Positions 19,629 to 30,329 of a stretch of DNA of 64,000 bases are shown here, piece by piece. Made by a program: the position numbers and the translations under genes. Every line of letters begins with the position of its first letter. Position 1 is the stretch's first letter. The stretch covers positions 1-64,000 of the forward strand of contig JAPOUQ010000061.1 in NCBI GenBank assembly GCA_026708585.1, written 5' to 3'. Source of the stretch: Gammaproteobacteria bacterium. Its GTDB lineage: Bacteria > Pseudomonadota > Gammaproteobacteria > Arenicellales > Poriferihabitantaceae. Under the pieces are notes generated by a model. It was not told the DNA's origin. It saw only the letters and a program-made list of their open reading frames with translations, and made no database searches.

Positions 19629-20090
19629 CTGTTTAACTCGATGTGTCAAGGGAATTCACGTTGACAAATCCTGATTAGCACAAAAAGTACTATGTTCTAT
19701 GATCAAGGTGAATTGTATACCCGATGAGTGAGATCATGGGTATAGTATCGAATATCCACACCAATATTTAGATGTTTTCTTCCAAGTCTGTAACGAACAA
19801 CCATGTTTGGCGCAATTATCAGTATACAGATGGAACACTATATCCTACACCGGACTACTTTGAACTGTCCTTGACACTGTAAAGTACCTAGATTGAAGCA
19901 GAATGAAATATGGACGATATCTGATTCATGGGATAGCCAACTTTCCTCAGCTAACGATGCATCTAGAAAACCAAGGGCGATAGGAGGAACACATGGGGGT
20001 GAATTTAATATAGACGGCGGAAGCGAAGCGCGGTATATCTCGGTGTCCATTATGGAACGGCTGGTAGATTCTGAAATGACGAATAAACCA
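19629..20090. other. intergenic region between hydrolase and mutY
   Basis: 462 bases with no gene I can support. Short open frames on both strands near 19840-20099 have no recognisable motif; the plus-strand one even overlaps the mutY stop. No clear terminator hairpin was found for the two converging genes. Confidence 0.4.
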
Positions 20091-21158
20091 TCAAGCTGAC
20101 AGGCTTGCGTCGAATTTTTTCATCATCTCAATGATTCTTTTTACTGCGGTGGGTAAGCCGGTAGCTACTGATTCTAGAGGATCGTACCAAAGATAATCCT
20201 GATCAGGATGAGTCGAAACGGTTTTGGAGACTGTGATCTCACAAAGTATTGGCATAATCTCGAGTTCGTAATGCGAGAATCCATGTCGCAAAAGAGCTAG
20301 AGGATTTGTTGAGATGACTTCAAAGTTAAACATTTCCTTGCAATACTGATTCACATCAAGATCAGAATGGTCCAGTTGGGGCAGGCTCCAAAGCCCGCCC
20401 CATATTCCTTTGAGTGGACGTTTGCATAGTAATATGAAGCCATCAGAACGTCGCAGGACCAGCATTCGGCAGGACTTGATTGGGCGAAGTTTTTTCTGTT
20501 TACGAGCCGGATAGCTTTCGATCTGGTCCTGAGTATAAGCCAAACACCGAGAAGACACCGGACACTCCCCACACAAAGGGTTGCGTGCCCGACAAATCAA
20601 TGCTCCTAGGTCCATGATCGCCTGGGTATAATCTGCAACTCTCTCTTCAGGAGTATGGCGGTCGGCGAGTTCCCATAAACGTTTTTTGGTAACTTGTTTT
20701 TCCTGAGGTCCTCCTACCGCATGGTATCGACTGAGGACGCGCTTAACGTTCCCATCTAGGATCGGATGACGTTCATTTCTTGAAAAAGCTAGAATCGCTC
20801 CTGCTGTTGAACGTCCTATCCCAGGTAAATTTACCACCTCATCCAGAGTTTGTGGAAAGATGCCATTGTACTCATTGCGAATTCTACGCGCGGCCTGATG
20901 AAGATTACGGGCTCTTGAATAATAGCCAAGGCCTGACCAATAACTCATGACCTCGTCAAGGTTGGCTATTGCTAGAGTTGATATGTCTGGAAATCTGCGC
21001 ATGAAATCCTGATAAAATGGAATCACCGTTTCGACTCGGGTTTGTTGAAGCATGATTTCCGAGACCCAGATTCGATAAGGATTTTTTTGGGCATGCCAAG
21101 GCAGATTTCTGCGCCCGCATTGATCATGCCAGTTGAGTACTTCGGTGGTAAAATTCAT
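20091..21158 (-). CDS. mutY: A/G-specific adenine DNA glycosylase MutY
   Basis: Removes adenine mispaired with 8-oxoguanine. The 355-residue protein starts with LPWHAQKNPYRIWVSEIMLQ and includes the catalytic-Glu region QTRVETVIPFY, the helix-hairpin-helix LPGIGRSTAGAILAF, the Asp motif ILDGNVKRVLSRY and the [4Fe-4S] cluster C-x6-C-x2-C-x5-C (CRARNPLCGECPVSSRC). A NUDIX-like C-terminal domain for 8-oxoG recognition follows. It is divergent from yejA and stands alone; the usual yggX neighbour is absent. Confidence 0.96.
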   Translation of the reverse strand: MNFTTEVLNWHDQCGRRNLPWHAQKNPYRIWVSEIMLQQTRVETVIPFYQDFMRRFPDISTLAIANLDEVMSYWSGLGYYSRARNLHQAARRIRNEYNGIFPQTLDEVVNLPGIGRSTAGAILAFSRNERHPILDGNVKRVLSRYHAVGGPQEKQVTKKRLWELADRHTPEERVADYTQAIMDLGALICRARNPLCGECPVSSRCLAYTQDQIESYPARKQKKLRPIKSCRMLVLRRSDGFILLCKRPLKGIWGGLWSLPQLDHSDLDVNQYCKEMFNFEVISTNPLALLRHGFSHYELEIMPILCEITVSKTVSTHPDQDYLWYDPLESVATGLPTAVKRIIEMMKKFDASLSA

Positions 21159-21349
21159 GAAATCTGGAAAATTGTTATTGGTTATTCATATAACATGCAT
21201 TGTTTCAAAATGATCTTGCTGACAATAGATATAATCGCCATTTCATGGTTATAACGAATCACCCACCCCGGGCGGTATTTTTGCAAAACTTTTTGAGATT
21301 CTTATTTCCGCAATCGACTCGTTATAGGCAGGTTGATTCAATCAAATCC

Positions 21350-23323
21350 ATGCTGTGTATTCGATTCTGGCTACTGTTCTGTCTGTGTTTTATTGGATCG
21401 TTAACATACGCTAACGACTCAAGCTCCAAGATTATACGTTCACACGGGATTGCGATGTATGGTGAGCCCAAATATCCCTCGGACTTTACCCATTTTGACT
21501 ATGTTAATCCATATGCTCCCAAAGGAGGAACGTTTCGAACGGGGGCCACAGGCACCTTTAACAGCTTCAACCCGTGGATCGACAAAGGTACAGCCGCTGG
21601 CTCCGGTGCCCATGAATCACTGATGACCTCCTCCGATGATGAAGCCTTCACCTATTACTGTCTAATCTGCGAACAAATCGAATATCCAGAAGACCGATCA
21701 TGGATTACCTTTTTTCTGCGCTCAGAAGCTCGCTGGCATGATGGTCGGCCCATTACTCCGGAAGACGTAGTCTGGTCATTTAATACTCTTGTGGAAAAGG
21801 GAGATCCGTTTTGGCGAGTCTATTATTCGGATGTTAATGAAGTGGTCAAAACCGGTTCCAATCAAGTCCAATTCAAATTCAAACTAGCCGGTAATCGTGA
21901 ATTACCAATGATTGTTTCATCATTTCCGATTCTTCCCAAGCACTATTGGGAAGCTGATGGTCGTGATTTCTCAAAGACCACGCTTGAACCACCGCTCGGA
22001 AGTGGCCCATATCGTATCACCGACTTTGAGGAAGGACGCTATATCGTACAGGAACGTGTACAGGATTACTGGGGGAGTCATCTAGCAGTCAATCAGGGAA
22101 AGAACAATTTCGATTCCTTGCGAACACGGTATTTCAGGGATCGAATCCCCTTGAGACTGGCACTAAAATCGGGTGATCTTGACTATTACTTTGAGAACAC
22201 CGCAAAGAGTTGGGCAACAGAATTTGATATCCCATCTGTTCGCTCAGGTTCGCTGGTTCGGGAGACTGTATATCATTCCTCTCCACAAGGTATGCAGGCC
22301 TTCGTGATGAATCTTCGCAGGCCTCAGTTTATGGATAGAAATATCCGCAAGGCAATCATATTGGCGTTTGATTTTGGCTGGACAAACCAGAAGATTTTTT
22401 ATAATCAATATATTCGTTCAGAGAGTTTCTTCAGCAATTCCGAACTGGCTTCTTCGGGTATACCACAGGGTCGTGAGCTGGAAATACTAAATACTTATCG
22501 AGATCGTTTGCCGAGCGAGATTTTTCATAAACCCTTTGTATTACGGGAAACTGATAGTCAAGGCTGGCCACGCGAAAATCTGCTTGAGGCCTTGGAATTA
22601 ATCAGTCAGTCGGACTATGAGATTGTTGATGGCAAGTTGCTTAACCCAGAAGGTCAGCCCGTGCGAGTTGAGTTCCTACTTTACAGTGCCTCTTTCGAAC
22701 GAATCGTTTTACCTTACATAGCAAACCTGCGTCGATTGGGCATTGACATGAGTGTCCGATTGGTTGATCGGAGTCAATATATCAATCGGTTAAGGGCTTT
22801 TGATTACGACATGATTGTTTCGGGATGGGGGCAAAGTGAGTCACCAGGGAATGAACAGAGAAACTATTGGAGTTGTGCAGCGGCTGAACAACCCAGTAGT
22901 CGGAATCAGTCTGGAATATGTGATCCGGTCGTTGATGAGTTAATTGAAAAGTTGGTGGTTGCAGATGATCGAGAAGAATTGATAGCGATAACCAGAGCTT
23001 TGGATCGGGTTCTACTTTGGCATAATTTTGTTGTTCCAAACTGGCATATTGCAGCTGATCGAATACTGTGGTGGGATAAATATGATCGGCCAGCCATTCC
23101 ACTCAGGCATGGAGTAAGCACCAATCGATGGTGGTACGATGAAGAAAAAGATCGAAATCTTCAAGCCACTTTGGAGGGTGGATCGATCGCACAAAATGAC
23201 GTCTCATCCAGTTCCGCCACACGACCGACAGGTTGGCGTTTGACTTTGTTGGTTGGTGTCATTGTGGGGGGGTTAATAATCATCCGAAGTAGGATGAAAC
23301 ATCGCAAGAAGGGGGCAGATTGA
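21350..23323 (+). CDS. yejA: YejA-like extracellular oligopeptide-binding protein with C-terminal anchor
   Basis: SBP family 5 protein that delivers peptides (microcin C-like compounds in E. coli) to YejBEF. From the ATG at 21350 it has 657 residues, with a signal peptide ([20 protein letters not shown]). Family segments are [48 protein letters not shown] and SGPYRI. The start is uncertain because the frame stays open to 21200. Unusually, the last 40 residues contain a hydrophobic segment ([15 protein letters not shown]) followed by basic residues, so the protein may be anchored at its C-terminus. Confidence 0.88.
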   Translation: MLCIRFWLLFCLCFIGSLTYANDSSSKIIRSHGIAMYGEPKYPSDFTHFDYVNPYAPKGGTFRTGATGTFNSFNPWIDKGTAAGSGAHESLMTSSDDEAFTYYCLICEQIEYPEDRSWITFFLRSEARWHDGRPITPEDVVWSFNTLVEKGDPFWRVYYSDVNEVVKTGSNQVQFKFKLAGNRELPMIVSSFPILPKHYWEADGRDFSKTTLEPPLGSGPYRITDFEEGRYIVQERVQDYWGSHLAVNQGKNNFDSLRTRYFRDRIPLRLALKSGDLDYYFENTAKSWATEFDIPSVRSGSLVRETVYHSSPQGMQAFVMNLRRPQFMDRNIRKAIILAFDFGWTNQKIFYNQYIRSESFFSNSELASSGIPQGRELEILNTYRDRLPSEIFHKPFVLRETDSQGWPRENLLEALELISQSDYEIVDGKLLNPEGQPVRVEFLLYSASFERIVLPYIANLRRLGIDMSVRLVDRSQYINRLRAFDYDMIVSGWGQSESPGNEQRNYWSCAAAEQPSSRNQSGICDPVVDELIEKLVVADDREELIAITRALDRVLLWHNFVVPNWHIAADRILWWDKYDRPAIPLRHGVSTNRWWYDEEKDRNLQATLEGGSIAQNDVSSSSATRPTGWRLTLLVGVIVGGLIIIRSRMKHRKKGAD

Positions 23324-23324
23324 C

Positions 23325-24419
23325 ATGGGAGCATATCTGGTTCGTCGTTTGCTTTTGGTCATCCCGACCCTGTTCTTGATCATGTTGCTGAATTTTGCGT
23401 TCATTCAATTCGCCCCAGGTGGACCGGTCGAGCAAGCCATTGCTAATTTGACTGGAACTGGAGAATCGGAAACAGAACGAATAACCCGCGATGCCTCCGA
23501 AAATATCTTGGCTGACCAAACCACAGCAACCGGCGGTCAGTATCGCGGCTCACAGGGACTCGATCCAGAATTTATCGAAGAACTGGAGAAGCGTTTTGGA
23601 TTCGATAAACCGATGCATGAACGATTCTGGATCATGATTGGGAATTATCTCCGCTTTGATTTTGGAGATAGTTTTTTTCGCGATACCCCTGTGATTGATT
23701 TGGTTCTCGATAAAATGCCAGTGTCCATCTCGCTCGGCTTGTGGTCAACCTTACTGATTTACTTAATTAGTGTTCCACTGGGTATTCGTAAGGCGGTCAG
23801 AGATGGTAGTCGCTTTGATCTGACTAGCAGTATTCTGCTTACGGTTGGGGTTGCCATACCTGGATTTCTTTTCGCTGTTTTGTTATTGGTCATTTTTGCA
23901 GGCGGTGAATATGTGAAATGGTTCCCATTGGGGGGTCTAGTCTCGGAGAATTGGGAATCTATGAGTTGGCCAGCACGTATCATGGACTATTTTTGGCATT
24001 TAACATTACCTTTGGTTGCGCTGACGATTAGTGGTTTTGCAACTTTAGCCATGTTAACGAAGAACTCCTTTCTGGATCAGATTAGTCAGCAATATGTTCT
24101 AACAGCAAGAGCTAAGGGACTGAGTGAGAGGCGGGTAATGTATGGTCATGTTTTTCGTAACGCCATGTTGATTGTGATTGCAGGTTTTCCAGCAGCATTA
24201 GTTGGTATTCTGTTTACCGGTGCAATGCTGATCGAAATTATCTTTTCACTAGATGGTCTAGGCTTACTTGGATTTGAGGCAGCACTCGCGAGAGACTATC
24301 CAATTATGTTTGGAACTTTGTGGTTTTTTACCCTGCTCGGACTCTTGCTGGGTATTCTTTCTGACCTTGTGTATACATGGGTTGATCCAAGAATTGACTT
24401 CGAAAGTAGCGAAAGATGA
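23325..24419 (+). CDS. yejB: YejB-like ABC transporter permease
   Basis: Inner-membrane permease of 364 residues in the YejB group of peptide importers. It opens [19 protein letters not shown], has the periplasmic insertion typical of YejB (residues about 45-90), [12 protein letters not shown], and an EAA loop [20 protein letters not shown] that docks the ATPase. It begins 1 base after the yejA stop and overlaps yejE by 4 bases. Confidence 0.94.
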   Translation: MGAYLVRRLLLVIPTLFLIMLLNFAFIQFAPGGPVEQAIANLTGTGESETERITRDASENILADQTTATGGQYRGSQGLDPEFIEELEKRFGFDKPMHERFWIMIGNYLRFDFGDSFFRDTPVIDLVLDKMPVSISLGLWSTLLIYLISVPLGIRKAVRDGSRFDLTSSILLTVGVAIPGFLFAVLLLVIFAGGEYVKWFPLGGLVSENWESMSWPARIMDYFWHLTLPLVALTISGFATLAMLTKNSFLDQISQQYVLTARAKGLSERRVMYGHVFRNAMLIVIAGFPAALVGILFTGAMLIEIIFSLDGLGLLGFEAALARDYPIMFGTLWFFTLLGLLLGILSDLVYTWVDPRIDFESSER

Positions 24420-25498
24420 ACTCTACGGTTACAACAGCGAAAGAAGGCGTCATGACAACGGCAGACAGCCAGTTTCAATTGAATCCCGTCAATCAAAGAA
24501 GGTGGGAATTATTTCGAGCCAATCGACGGAGCATATGGTCGTTGTGGATATTTCTTGCTATGTTTACCCTATCATTGTTTGCAGAGTTCATCGCGAATGA
24601 TCGTCCATTCTTTGTCTGGTATGATGGTCAGGCATACTGGCCAGTGGTTGTCGATTATAAGGAATCGGACTTTGGCGGTCCGTTCCCAACGGAAGCGGTT
24701 TACCGCGATCCATGGTTAAAATTGCATATTGAAGAGAAGGGTTTTGCACTATGGCCACTGATTCCGTATCACCATACCACTGTCGATTGGGATCTCAATC
24801 ATCCTGCACCCGCTCCGCCAGATGCCTCGCATTGGCTAGGGACAGATGATCAGGCTCGAGATGTTGTTGCCCGTGTGATATATGGGTTTCGAATATCCGT
24901 CTTGTTTGGATTCATTCTAACTCTGCTTAGTGCCATTATTGGAGTTGGTGCAGGAGCCATTCAAGGATATTTTGGGGGTTGGATCGATCTTCTTTTGCAA
25001 CGCTTTATGGAAGTTTGGTCTAGTATGCCCACACTGTACATCCTGATCATTTTGGCCAGTGTTGTCGAGCCAAGTTTCTGGTGGCTATTAGGACTTCTGC
25101 TCTTATTTTCATGGATGGGTTTTGTTGGAGTCGTACGTGCAGAATTTCTCAAGACGCGTAAATTCGAATACGTTCGAGCTGCTCGCGCACTAGGGGTAGG
25201 GAATACCCGCATCATTTTGCGTCATGTGCTACCTAATGCATTGGTCGCGACAATTACCTTTATGCCGTTTACGCTGGCCGGCTCAGTAACCGTTTTGACT
25301 TCTCTAGATTTTTTAGGCTTCGGCTTGCCGCCAGGCTCGCCCTCACTCGGTGAATTGCTACAACAGGGAAAATCCAATTTAGGCGCACCTTGGCTCGGGA
25401 TTACTGGCTTCATGGTCATCGGAATCATGCTCTCTCTTTTGATCTTTATCGGCGAGGGTGTTCGAGATGCCTTTGACCCCAGAAAATTATTCCGATGA
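24416..25498 (+). CDS. yejE: YejE-like ABC transporter permease
   Basis: Second permease of the peptide importer, 360 residues. It has the YejE N-terminal block ([20 protein letters not shown]), a long periplasmic loop with [27 protein letters not shown], and the EAA loop [24 protein letters not shown] overlaps join it to yejB and yejF, so all are made from one message. Confidence 0.94.
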   Translation: MNSTVTTAKEGVMTTADSQFQLNPVNQRRWELFRANRRSIWSLWIFLAMFTLSLFAEFIANDRPFFVWYDGQAYWPVVVDYKESDFGGPFPTEAVYRDPWLKLHIEEKGFALWPLIPYHHTTVDWDLNHPAPAPPDASHWLGTDDQARDVVARVIYGFRISVLFGFILTLLSAIIGVGAGAIQGYFGGWIDLLLQRFMEVWSSMPTLYILIILASVVEPSFWWLLGLLLLFSWMGFVGVVRAEFLKTRKFEYVRAARALGVGNTRIILRHVLPNALVATITFMPFTLAGSVTVLTSLDFLGFGLPPGSPSLGELLQQGKSNLGAPWLGITGFMVIGIMLSLLIFIGEGVRDAFDPRKLFR

Positions 25499-27123
25499 AT
25501 GACCCAATTCTCTCTGTTCACGATTTATCGGTCAGTTTTCGACGGTCCGAAAACGGGATCGAGAAGATCACCGATGTAGTGCGGGAAGTTGGATTTGATT
25601 TGCATGCTGGAGAGTCACTGGCACTAGTCGGTGAGTCTGGATCTGGTAAATCTCTGACTGCTCTTTCGATATTACAACTGCTGCCATATCCACATGCTTT
25701 TCATCGCACGGGTTCGATCCTGTACAAGGGCACAGAACTGATAGGCGCTGAACAGGAAACACTGGAGCGGATTCGAGGTAACGATATCTCAATGATCTTT
25801 CAGGAACCGATGACAGCCCTGAATCCGCTACACTTGATCGAAAAACAAATCGGCGAATCACTGGCTCTTCACCAAAATATGCAGGGTCAGGAGGCATATC
25901 AAGAAATCCTTGCACTTTTGGACAAGGTCTCAATTGATGAACCGAAAACTCGAATCCGATCCTACCCGCACCAACTCTCCGGCGGTCAGCGTCAGCGAGT
26001 AATGATAGCGATGGCTCTGGCGAACCGACCTGATATTTTGCTTGCAGATGAACCCACCACCGCTCTCGATGTGACCGTGCAGAGTCGAATCCTGTCATTA
26101 CTCAAAGAACTGCAGGCGAGTGAAAATCTTGGTATCCTGCTGATTACTCATGACCTAAATATGGTCCGTAAATTTGCCGATCGAATTCTGGTTATGCAAA
26201 ATGGGCGTCTGGTAGAAAAAGGAAAGGCGGATATGGTATTCACAAACCCTGTACATACTCATACTCGGGATTTGATTGAAGCCGAACCGCCGGTACGAGT
26301 GACCCCCAAAGAGCCTGGAAAGTCCATTTTCAAGGGTGAAGATGTCAAAGTTTGGTATCCAATTAAACGAGGGCTGTTGAAAAAAACAGTTGGCCACATA
26401 AAAGCACTCAATCGGGCTACTCTGGAATTGTATACCGGCCGTACCTTGGGGGTAGTCGGTGAATCCGGTTCAGGAAAAACTACCCTTGCTCTTGCATTAT
26501 TGCGTTTAATCGATTACGAGGGCCAAATCCAACTCGATGGCCAAATACTCGGGAAATCAAGTGGTCCAGAGATGATGCAAATCAGACGTACTATGCAAGT
26601 GGTATTTCAGGATCCTTATGGGTCATTATCTCCTCGCATGTCGATCACCGATATTATTAGCGAGGGACTCGATGCTCACAAACTCATGCCCGATCCAATT
26701 GAACGAGACCGTGAAGTAGTTCGTATTCTAGAGCAAGTCGAAATTGAACCGGATGTGCGATTTCGCTATCCCCATGAGTTCTCTGGTGGACAACGTCAAA
26801 GAATCGCTATTGCCCGAGCATTGATATTGAAACCGAGAATTTTGTTTTTGGATGAACCCACTTCAGCACTAGACCGGACCGTGCAGATTCAGGTATTAGA
26901 ACTATTGACACGTCTCCAACAGCAACACGGCATGGCCTATGTTTTTATCTCGCATGACCTGTCGGTTATTCGGGCTATCGCAGATCAAGTGATGGTCATG
27001 AAAGATGGTGATGTCGTTGAGCAGGGAGATGCAAAAACACTGTTTGCAAGCCCTCAGCATTCATATACACAGATGTTGTTTGAGGCGGCTTTTATGGGAG
27101 CGACGTCCAGCTTCGCCGGGTAA
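25495..27123 (+). CDS. yejF: YejF-like duplicated ABC ATPase
   Basis: A 542-residue ATPase with two complete nucleotide-binding domains. NBD1: GESGSGKSLTALSIL, LSGGQRQRVMIAMAL, LLADEPTTALDV. NBD2: GESGSGKTTLALALL, FSGGQRQRIAIARAL, LFLDEPTSALDR. Both carry a DPP/OPP-type linker, the first one ending in YPH...LSGGQ. It powers YejBE import of peptides. Last gene of yejABEF; no strong terminator hairpin was found after it. Confidence 0.95.
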   Translation: MNDPILSVHDLSVSFRRSENGIEKITDVVREVGFDLHAGESLALVGESGSGKSLTALSILQLLPYPHAFHRTGSILYKGTELIGAEQETLERIRGNDISMIFQEPMTALNPLHLIEKQIGESLALHQNMQGQEAYQEILALLDKVSIDEPKTRIRSYPHQLSGGQRQRVMIAMALANRPDILLADEPTTALDVTVQSRILSLLKELQASENLGILLITHDLNMVRKFADRILVMQNGRLVEKGKADMVFTNPVHTHTRDLIEAEPPVRVTPKEPGKSIFKGEDVKVWYPIKRGLLKKTVGHIKALNRATLELYTGRTLGVVGESGSGKTTLALALLRLIDYEGQIQLDGQILGKSSGPEMMQIRRTMQVVFQDPYGSLSPRMSITDIISEGLDAHKLMPDPIERDREVVRILEQVEIEPDVRFRYPHEFSGGQRQRIAIARALILKPRILFLDEPTSALDRTVQIQVLELLTRLQQQHGMAYVFISHDLSVIRAIADQVMVMKDGDVVEQGDAKTLFASPQHSYTQMLFEAAFMGATSSFAG

Positions 27124-27782
27124 ATATTTTTCTTCGAAGCCAATATTCGCTATCTCAGCCAATTCATCGTTCACACATTCCGAGCTTGCATATTTGAAGT
27201 ATGTTTTTGAATGTCTATTTGTATTTGAAAGGGTGATGATAATGCTTGTTGTCTATTTGCGATGTCGGCTGCAAAGGTGGTAGATGACAGACGAATTTTC
27301 CATTCTCCTTAACCAAAATATATTGCGCTAAAGTTTGAATATATTGTCGTTTGGGCAAATTCCGAAACACTGGATATATCGGGCTTTGCAATTTCGATGT
27401 AAGTGAACGCTGTTTGACGTGAATATATCCATCTCTTACGCTTGAACCAAGATTCGATGTTTCTGAATGTAGATATTTTCGAGGAATGCCGATACTTTTA
27501 GCAAGCGATTTCAGGGCAAGGGAGTTAATTGAGTTGACGCTTTGTTTGGTTCGGTGTCGCGCGATAATCTCTGTCCGTTCAACTCGCCCAATTCAAGCAA
27601 GCCAAACTCATTTTTATCGAAGCACATTGCCTCGAAACAATACGGAAAAATTCAGAAAAACCCTCTGCAAGAATGGTATGCGGATGTTATTCTGCAGTAG
27701 AGAGAACTGAATGAGGCAAGCGGATACAGAATTACATTCGACATGTGATTACCCGTAATTTTATCGTGCATTGTTTAGGTTG
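27124..27782. other. intergenic region, possibly with decayed coding sequence
   Basis: 659 bases between the convergent yejF and TonB-receptor genes without a supportable gene. The minus strand stays open for 125 codons from 27592 to 27215 but has no ATG, GTG or TTG in its first half, and I recognise no motif, so it may be a gene remnant or chance. No terminator or repeat stood out. Confidence 0.35.
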
Positions 27783-29861
27783 TTATCCACCGAACACGCG
27801 TCGCACCGATATTCCGCCATAGAAATTGCGTTCCGGTGCTGGTTCATAGAAACGGGAGCCAAAAGCATTGATTCGGATATTGCTGTTATATTCCTCATCA
27901 AACAGATTGTTCACCCCTATAAAAGGTGATATTTCCCAATCACCAATAAATTTTTCTTGACCAAAGCGCAGATTACTTACAGTATAACCATCTACCTTGG
28001 TTTGATTCGCATTATCGGCATACAGGCTACCGACCAGATTTGCATTCCAGATCAAATAATGCCCGTTTTTACCAAACCAGGTTAAACCGAGATACAGGAA
28101 ATGTTCTGGAATGCCGGGAATTTGTTTTCCATCGAACACATTACCCTGTTCATTGGAAAAGCGATCAAATTTGAAATCAGACCAGGTGAATGCGGATGCA
28201 AACTCAAATCCATGACCCAACTTTGTAGCATAGGACAGTTCAATGCCTTCACGACTGGATTCACCAGCATTTCGATAGAAAGTACGTCCTTCTTGTTCTT
28301 TTGGCTCATATGGATTCAGTTCATTCCTGATATCAATCGAGAATAACGCGACCTCATATCGATGCTTTCCAGTCAGCGACTTGATGCCGATTTCGTAATT
28401 TGTGGATTCTTGAGGTTCGAGTGTCTGGTCGAATCCTCCTTCATTTAGAATTGGATTTGCTAGTTCTGTGGTCGTTGGTGTTTCGAATCCACTGGAAATA
28501 TTCGAATAGAGGCGTACATCTTCGGTTAATGCGAAACTGAGACCAACCATTGGACTAACTTGGTCAAAGGTAATGTTTCCTGAGTCGTCTCCGTTTGAAG
28601 AGTTGATAAAGCGATCTGTGACATCATACTCCACCTCATCATAACGTAGGCCCACAGTGAATTCAGATCGATCAGTGATACGTGTCTCATTCTGTAGGAA
28701 TACACCGAGGGAGGTTACCTCCTCATTTTGATCGAGTACACGGGCACCGGCGATTCCCCCTTCTTTATTTTGGAATCGAGAACGATCATCATCCTGTCGG
28801 TCAATATCCAGTCCCATTAGAAAGCGATTGGGTTTGCTACCAAGGCTACTTTCCCAAGTATATTGGAGACCCGTGCCGAGAACATTGCGATCAAATCTGA
28901 TGATACCATTGCCGGATATTGGAAGGCTAGCATCGAATTCTCGATCAATATGATGTACTCGGGCTTGCAGGGAGTGACCTTTGGTCAATTCTGTTCGTAC
29001 CATCAGGCCAAACCGGTTCTGTCTCAAGGTCTCACCTGTATTAAACATCAGGTTTCGGTCTCGTGCTTGCCTTCGATTCGCTTCGACACTTGTCGCATTA
29101 ATTCCTCCTGGGTCATTGGCAACTGGCTGATCGGTATGATGCAAGGTTGCAACGACCGTTGTATTCTGTGATAGGTCGGCTTCGAGACGAGTATTGAATT
29201 GTCGATTCTCTGCTTCGCTATGGTCACGATATCCATCCGTCCTGGTATCCGAAACATTAACCATATAATTCAGATCTCCCGACTGGCCACCAAACTTGAG
29301 TTGATGCTTCTGCAATCCATGCTCACCACCAGTGGATCTGATTTCGGTAAAAGGTTCAGGTGGTCCTCGCTCACTCTCCACAATGATGGCGCCTCCAGAT
29401 GCATTCCCATAGAGTGAGGACGCCGGTCCACGAATTACGGTTATCTGTTCGACCGAACCGATATCGATTCCGTCCACTGAGCCCTGACCATCGGGGAGGG
29501 TTTCTGGGATTCCGTCAACAATGACCTTGATACCACGAATGCCAAAGGCGGAACGGGCTCCAAATCCACGGATGGAGGCACGCAGATCCTGAGCAAAGTT
29601 ATACCGATTCATTAAAAATAACCCAGGCACACTGTTAAGGGATTCATCAAGTCCAAGTTGTTCTGCGCCCAACTGAATATCGTCTCGGCCAATATTACTT
29701 ACAGCAGATGGAATTTCTGTAAGGTTTTTTTCAACCCGGGTGGCGGTTACATCAATTGGTTCCAATGTGATAACCTGAGCTGATACACTGGTCCATGAAA
29801 ATAAGTATGCGATACTGACAAAAATCAGTTTCAGCAATATTGGATTAATAATTCGTGCCAT
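27783..29861 (-). CDS. TonB-dependent outer-membrane receptor, PqqU/YncD-like
   Basis: A 692-residue receptor with signal peptide (to about residue 29), a plug domain and a 22-strand-type barrel ending in an aromatic strand. The plug contains NFAQDLRASIRGFGARS, GIRGIKVIVDGIP and LPDGQG, and the last strands contain NNLFDEEY and SRFYEPAPERNFYGG; from memory these match E. coli YncD/PqqU, the PQQ receptor, closely in order and wording. It follows a PQQ-type dehydrogenase and a cytochrome c on the same strand, which supports PQQ as ligand. Another ligand cannot be excluded. Confidence 0.85.
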   Translation of the reverse strand: MARIINPILLKLIFVSIAYLFSWTSVSAQVITLEPIDVTATRVEKNLTEIPSAVSNIGRDDIQLGAEQLGLDESLNSVPGLFLMNRYNFAQDLRASIRGFGARSAFGIRGIKVIVDGIPETLPDGQGSVDGIDIGSVEQITVIRGPASSLYGNASGGAIIVESERGPPEPFTEIRSTGGEHGLQKHQLKFGGQSGDLNYMVNVSDTRTDGYRDHSEAENRQFNTRLEADLSQNTTVVATLHHTDQPVANDPGGINATSVEANRRQARDRNLMFNTGETLRQNRFGLMVRTELTKGHSLQARVHHIDREFDASLPISGNGIIRFDRNVLGTGLQYTWESSLGSKPNRFLMGLDIDRQDDDRSRFQNKEGGIAGARVLDQNEEVTSLGVFLQNETRITDRSEFTVGLRYDEVEYDVTDRFINSSNGDDSGNITFDQVSPMVGLSFALTEDVRLYSNISSGFETPTTTELANPILNEGGFDQTLEPQESTNYEIGIKSLTGKHRYEVALFSIDIRNELNPYEPKEQEGRTFYRNAGESSREGIELSYATKLGHGFEFASAFTWSDFKFDRFSNEQGNVFDGKQIPGIPEHFLYLGLTWFGKNGHYLIWNANLVGSLYADNANQTKVDGYTVSNLRFGQEKFIGDWEISPFIGVNNLFDEEYNSNIRINAFGSRFYEPAPERNFYGGISVRRVFGG

Positions 29862-29920
29862 TAATCAATTCGTGTACGCTGAAGTTAGAAATGGAAAGGT
29901 CATGCAAGAATTGAACATCT

Positions 29921-30277
29921 TTATTCGTCTGGAACGGTCACCGAGATCTGGATTGAGGCATACCAAGTAGCGAGATCTCGAATATCTTGATCACTCAGGG
30001 ACTGAGCAATAATAGACATTTGGGGGTGTTGACGTTTCCCTGAACGATATGCCTCAAGCTGGATAACCGTATAATCTTCCCTTTGACCAGCAATATTGGG
30101 CACCATAGCTAAAGTTGCCAAACCATCTATGCCATGACATGTCTGGCAGGCAACTTCTGCTTTGAGTTTCCCTGCCTTGGCATCATCGGCCGATGAGAGT
30201 TGAGTATGCCCAAGACAATATATTGATACCGACAGAATGAATATTACTGTCTGGATAGATTGATTCAAATTTCGCAC
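29921..30277 (-). CDS. small periplasmic class I cytochrome c
   Basis: A 118-residue monoheme cytochrome with signal peptide and one haem-binding motif, CQTCH, near residue 44. The following GIDGLATLAMVPNIAGQ and the distal Met in HPQMSIIAQ are as in cytochrome c553/c4-like domains. It lies between the dehydrogenase and the receptor and is the natural electron acceptor of the dehydrogenase. Confidence 0.88.
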   Translation of the reverse strand: MRNLNQSIQTVIFILSVSIYCLGHTQLSSADDAKAGKLKAEVACQTCHGIDGLATLAMVPNIAGQREDYTVIQLEAYRSGKRQHPQMSIIAQSLSDQDIRDLATWYASIQISVTVPDE

Positions 30278-30285
30278 TAGAGTAT

Positions 30286-30313
30286 AGCGGTGCCGAAGAG
30301 TACCGGCACCGCT
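30286..30313 (-). other. intercistronic hairpin
   Basis: AGCGGTGCCG (30286-30295) and its perfect complement (30304-30313) make a 10-bp stem with an 8-base loop, in the 52-base gap between dehydrogenase stop and cytochrome start. No T-run follows on the minus strand, so an RNA-stability or processing element is more likely than a terminator. Confidence 0.5.
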
Positions 30314-30329
30314 TAGGTAGGATTACCGA

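Noticed and set aside
19893-20099. 68-residue frame ending inside mutY
   Set aside because: Overlaps the mutY stop and has no recognisable feature.
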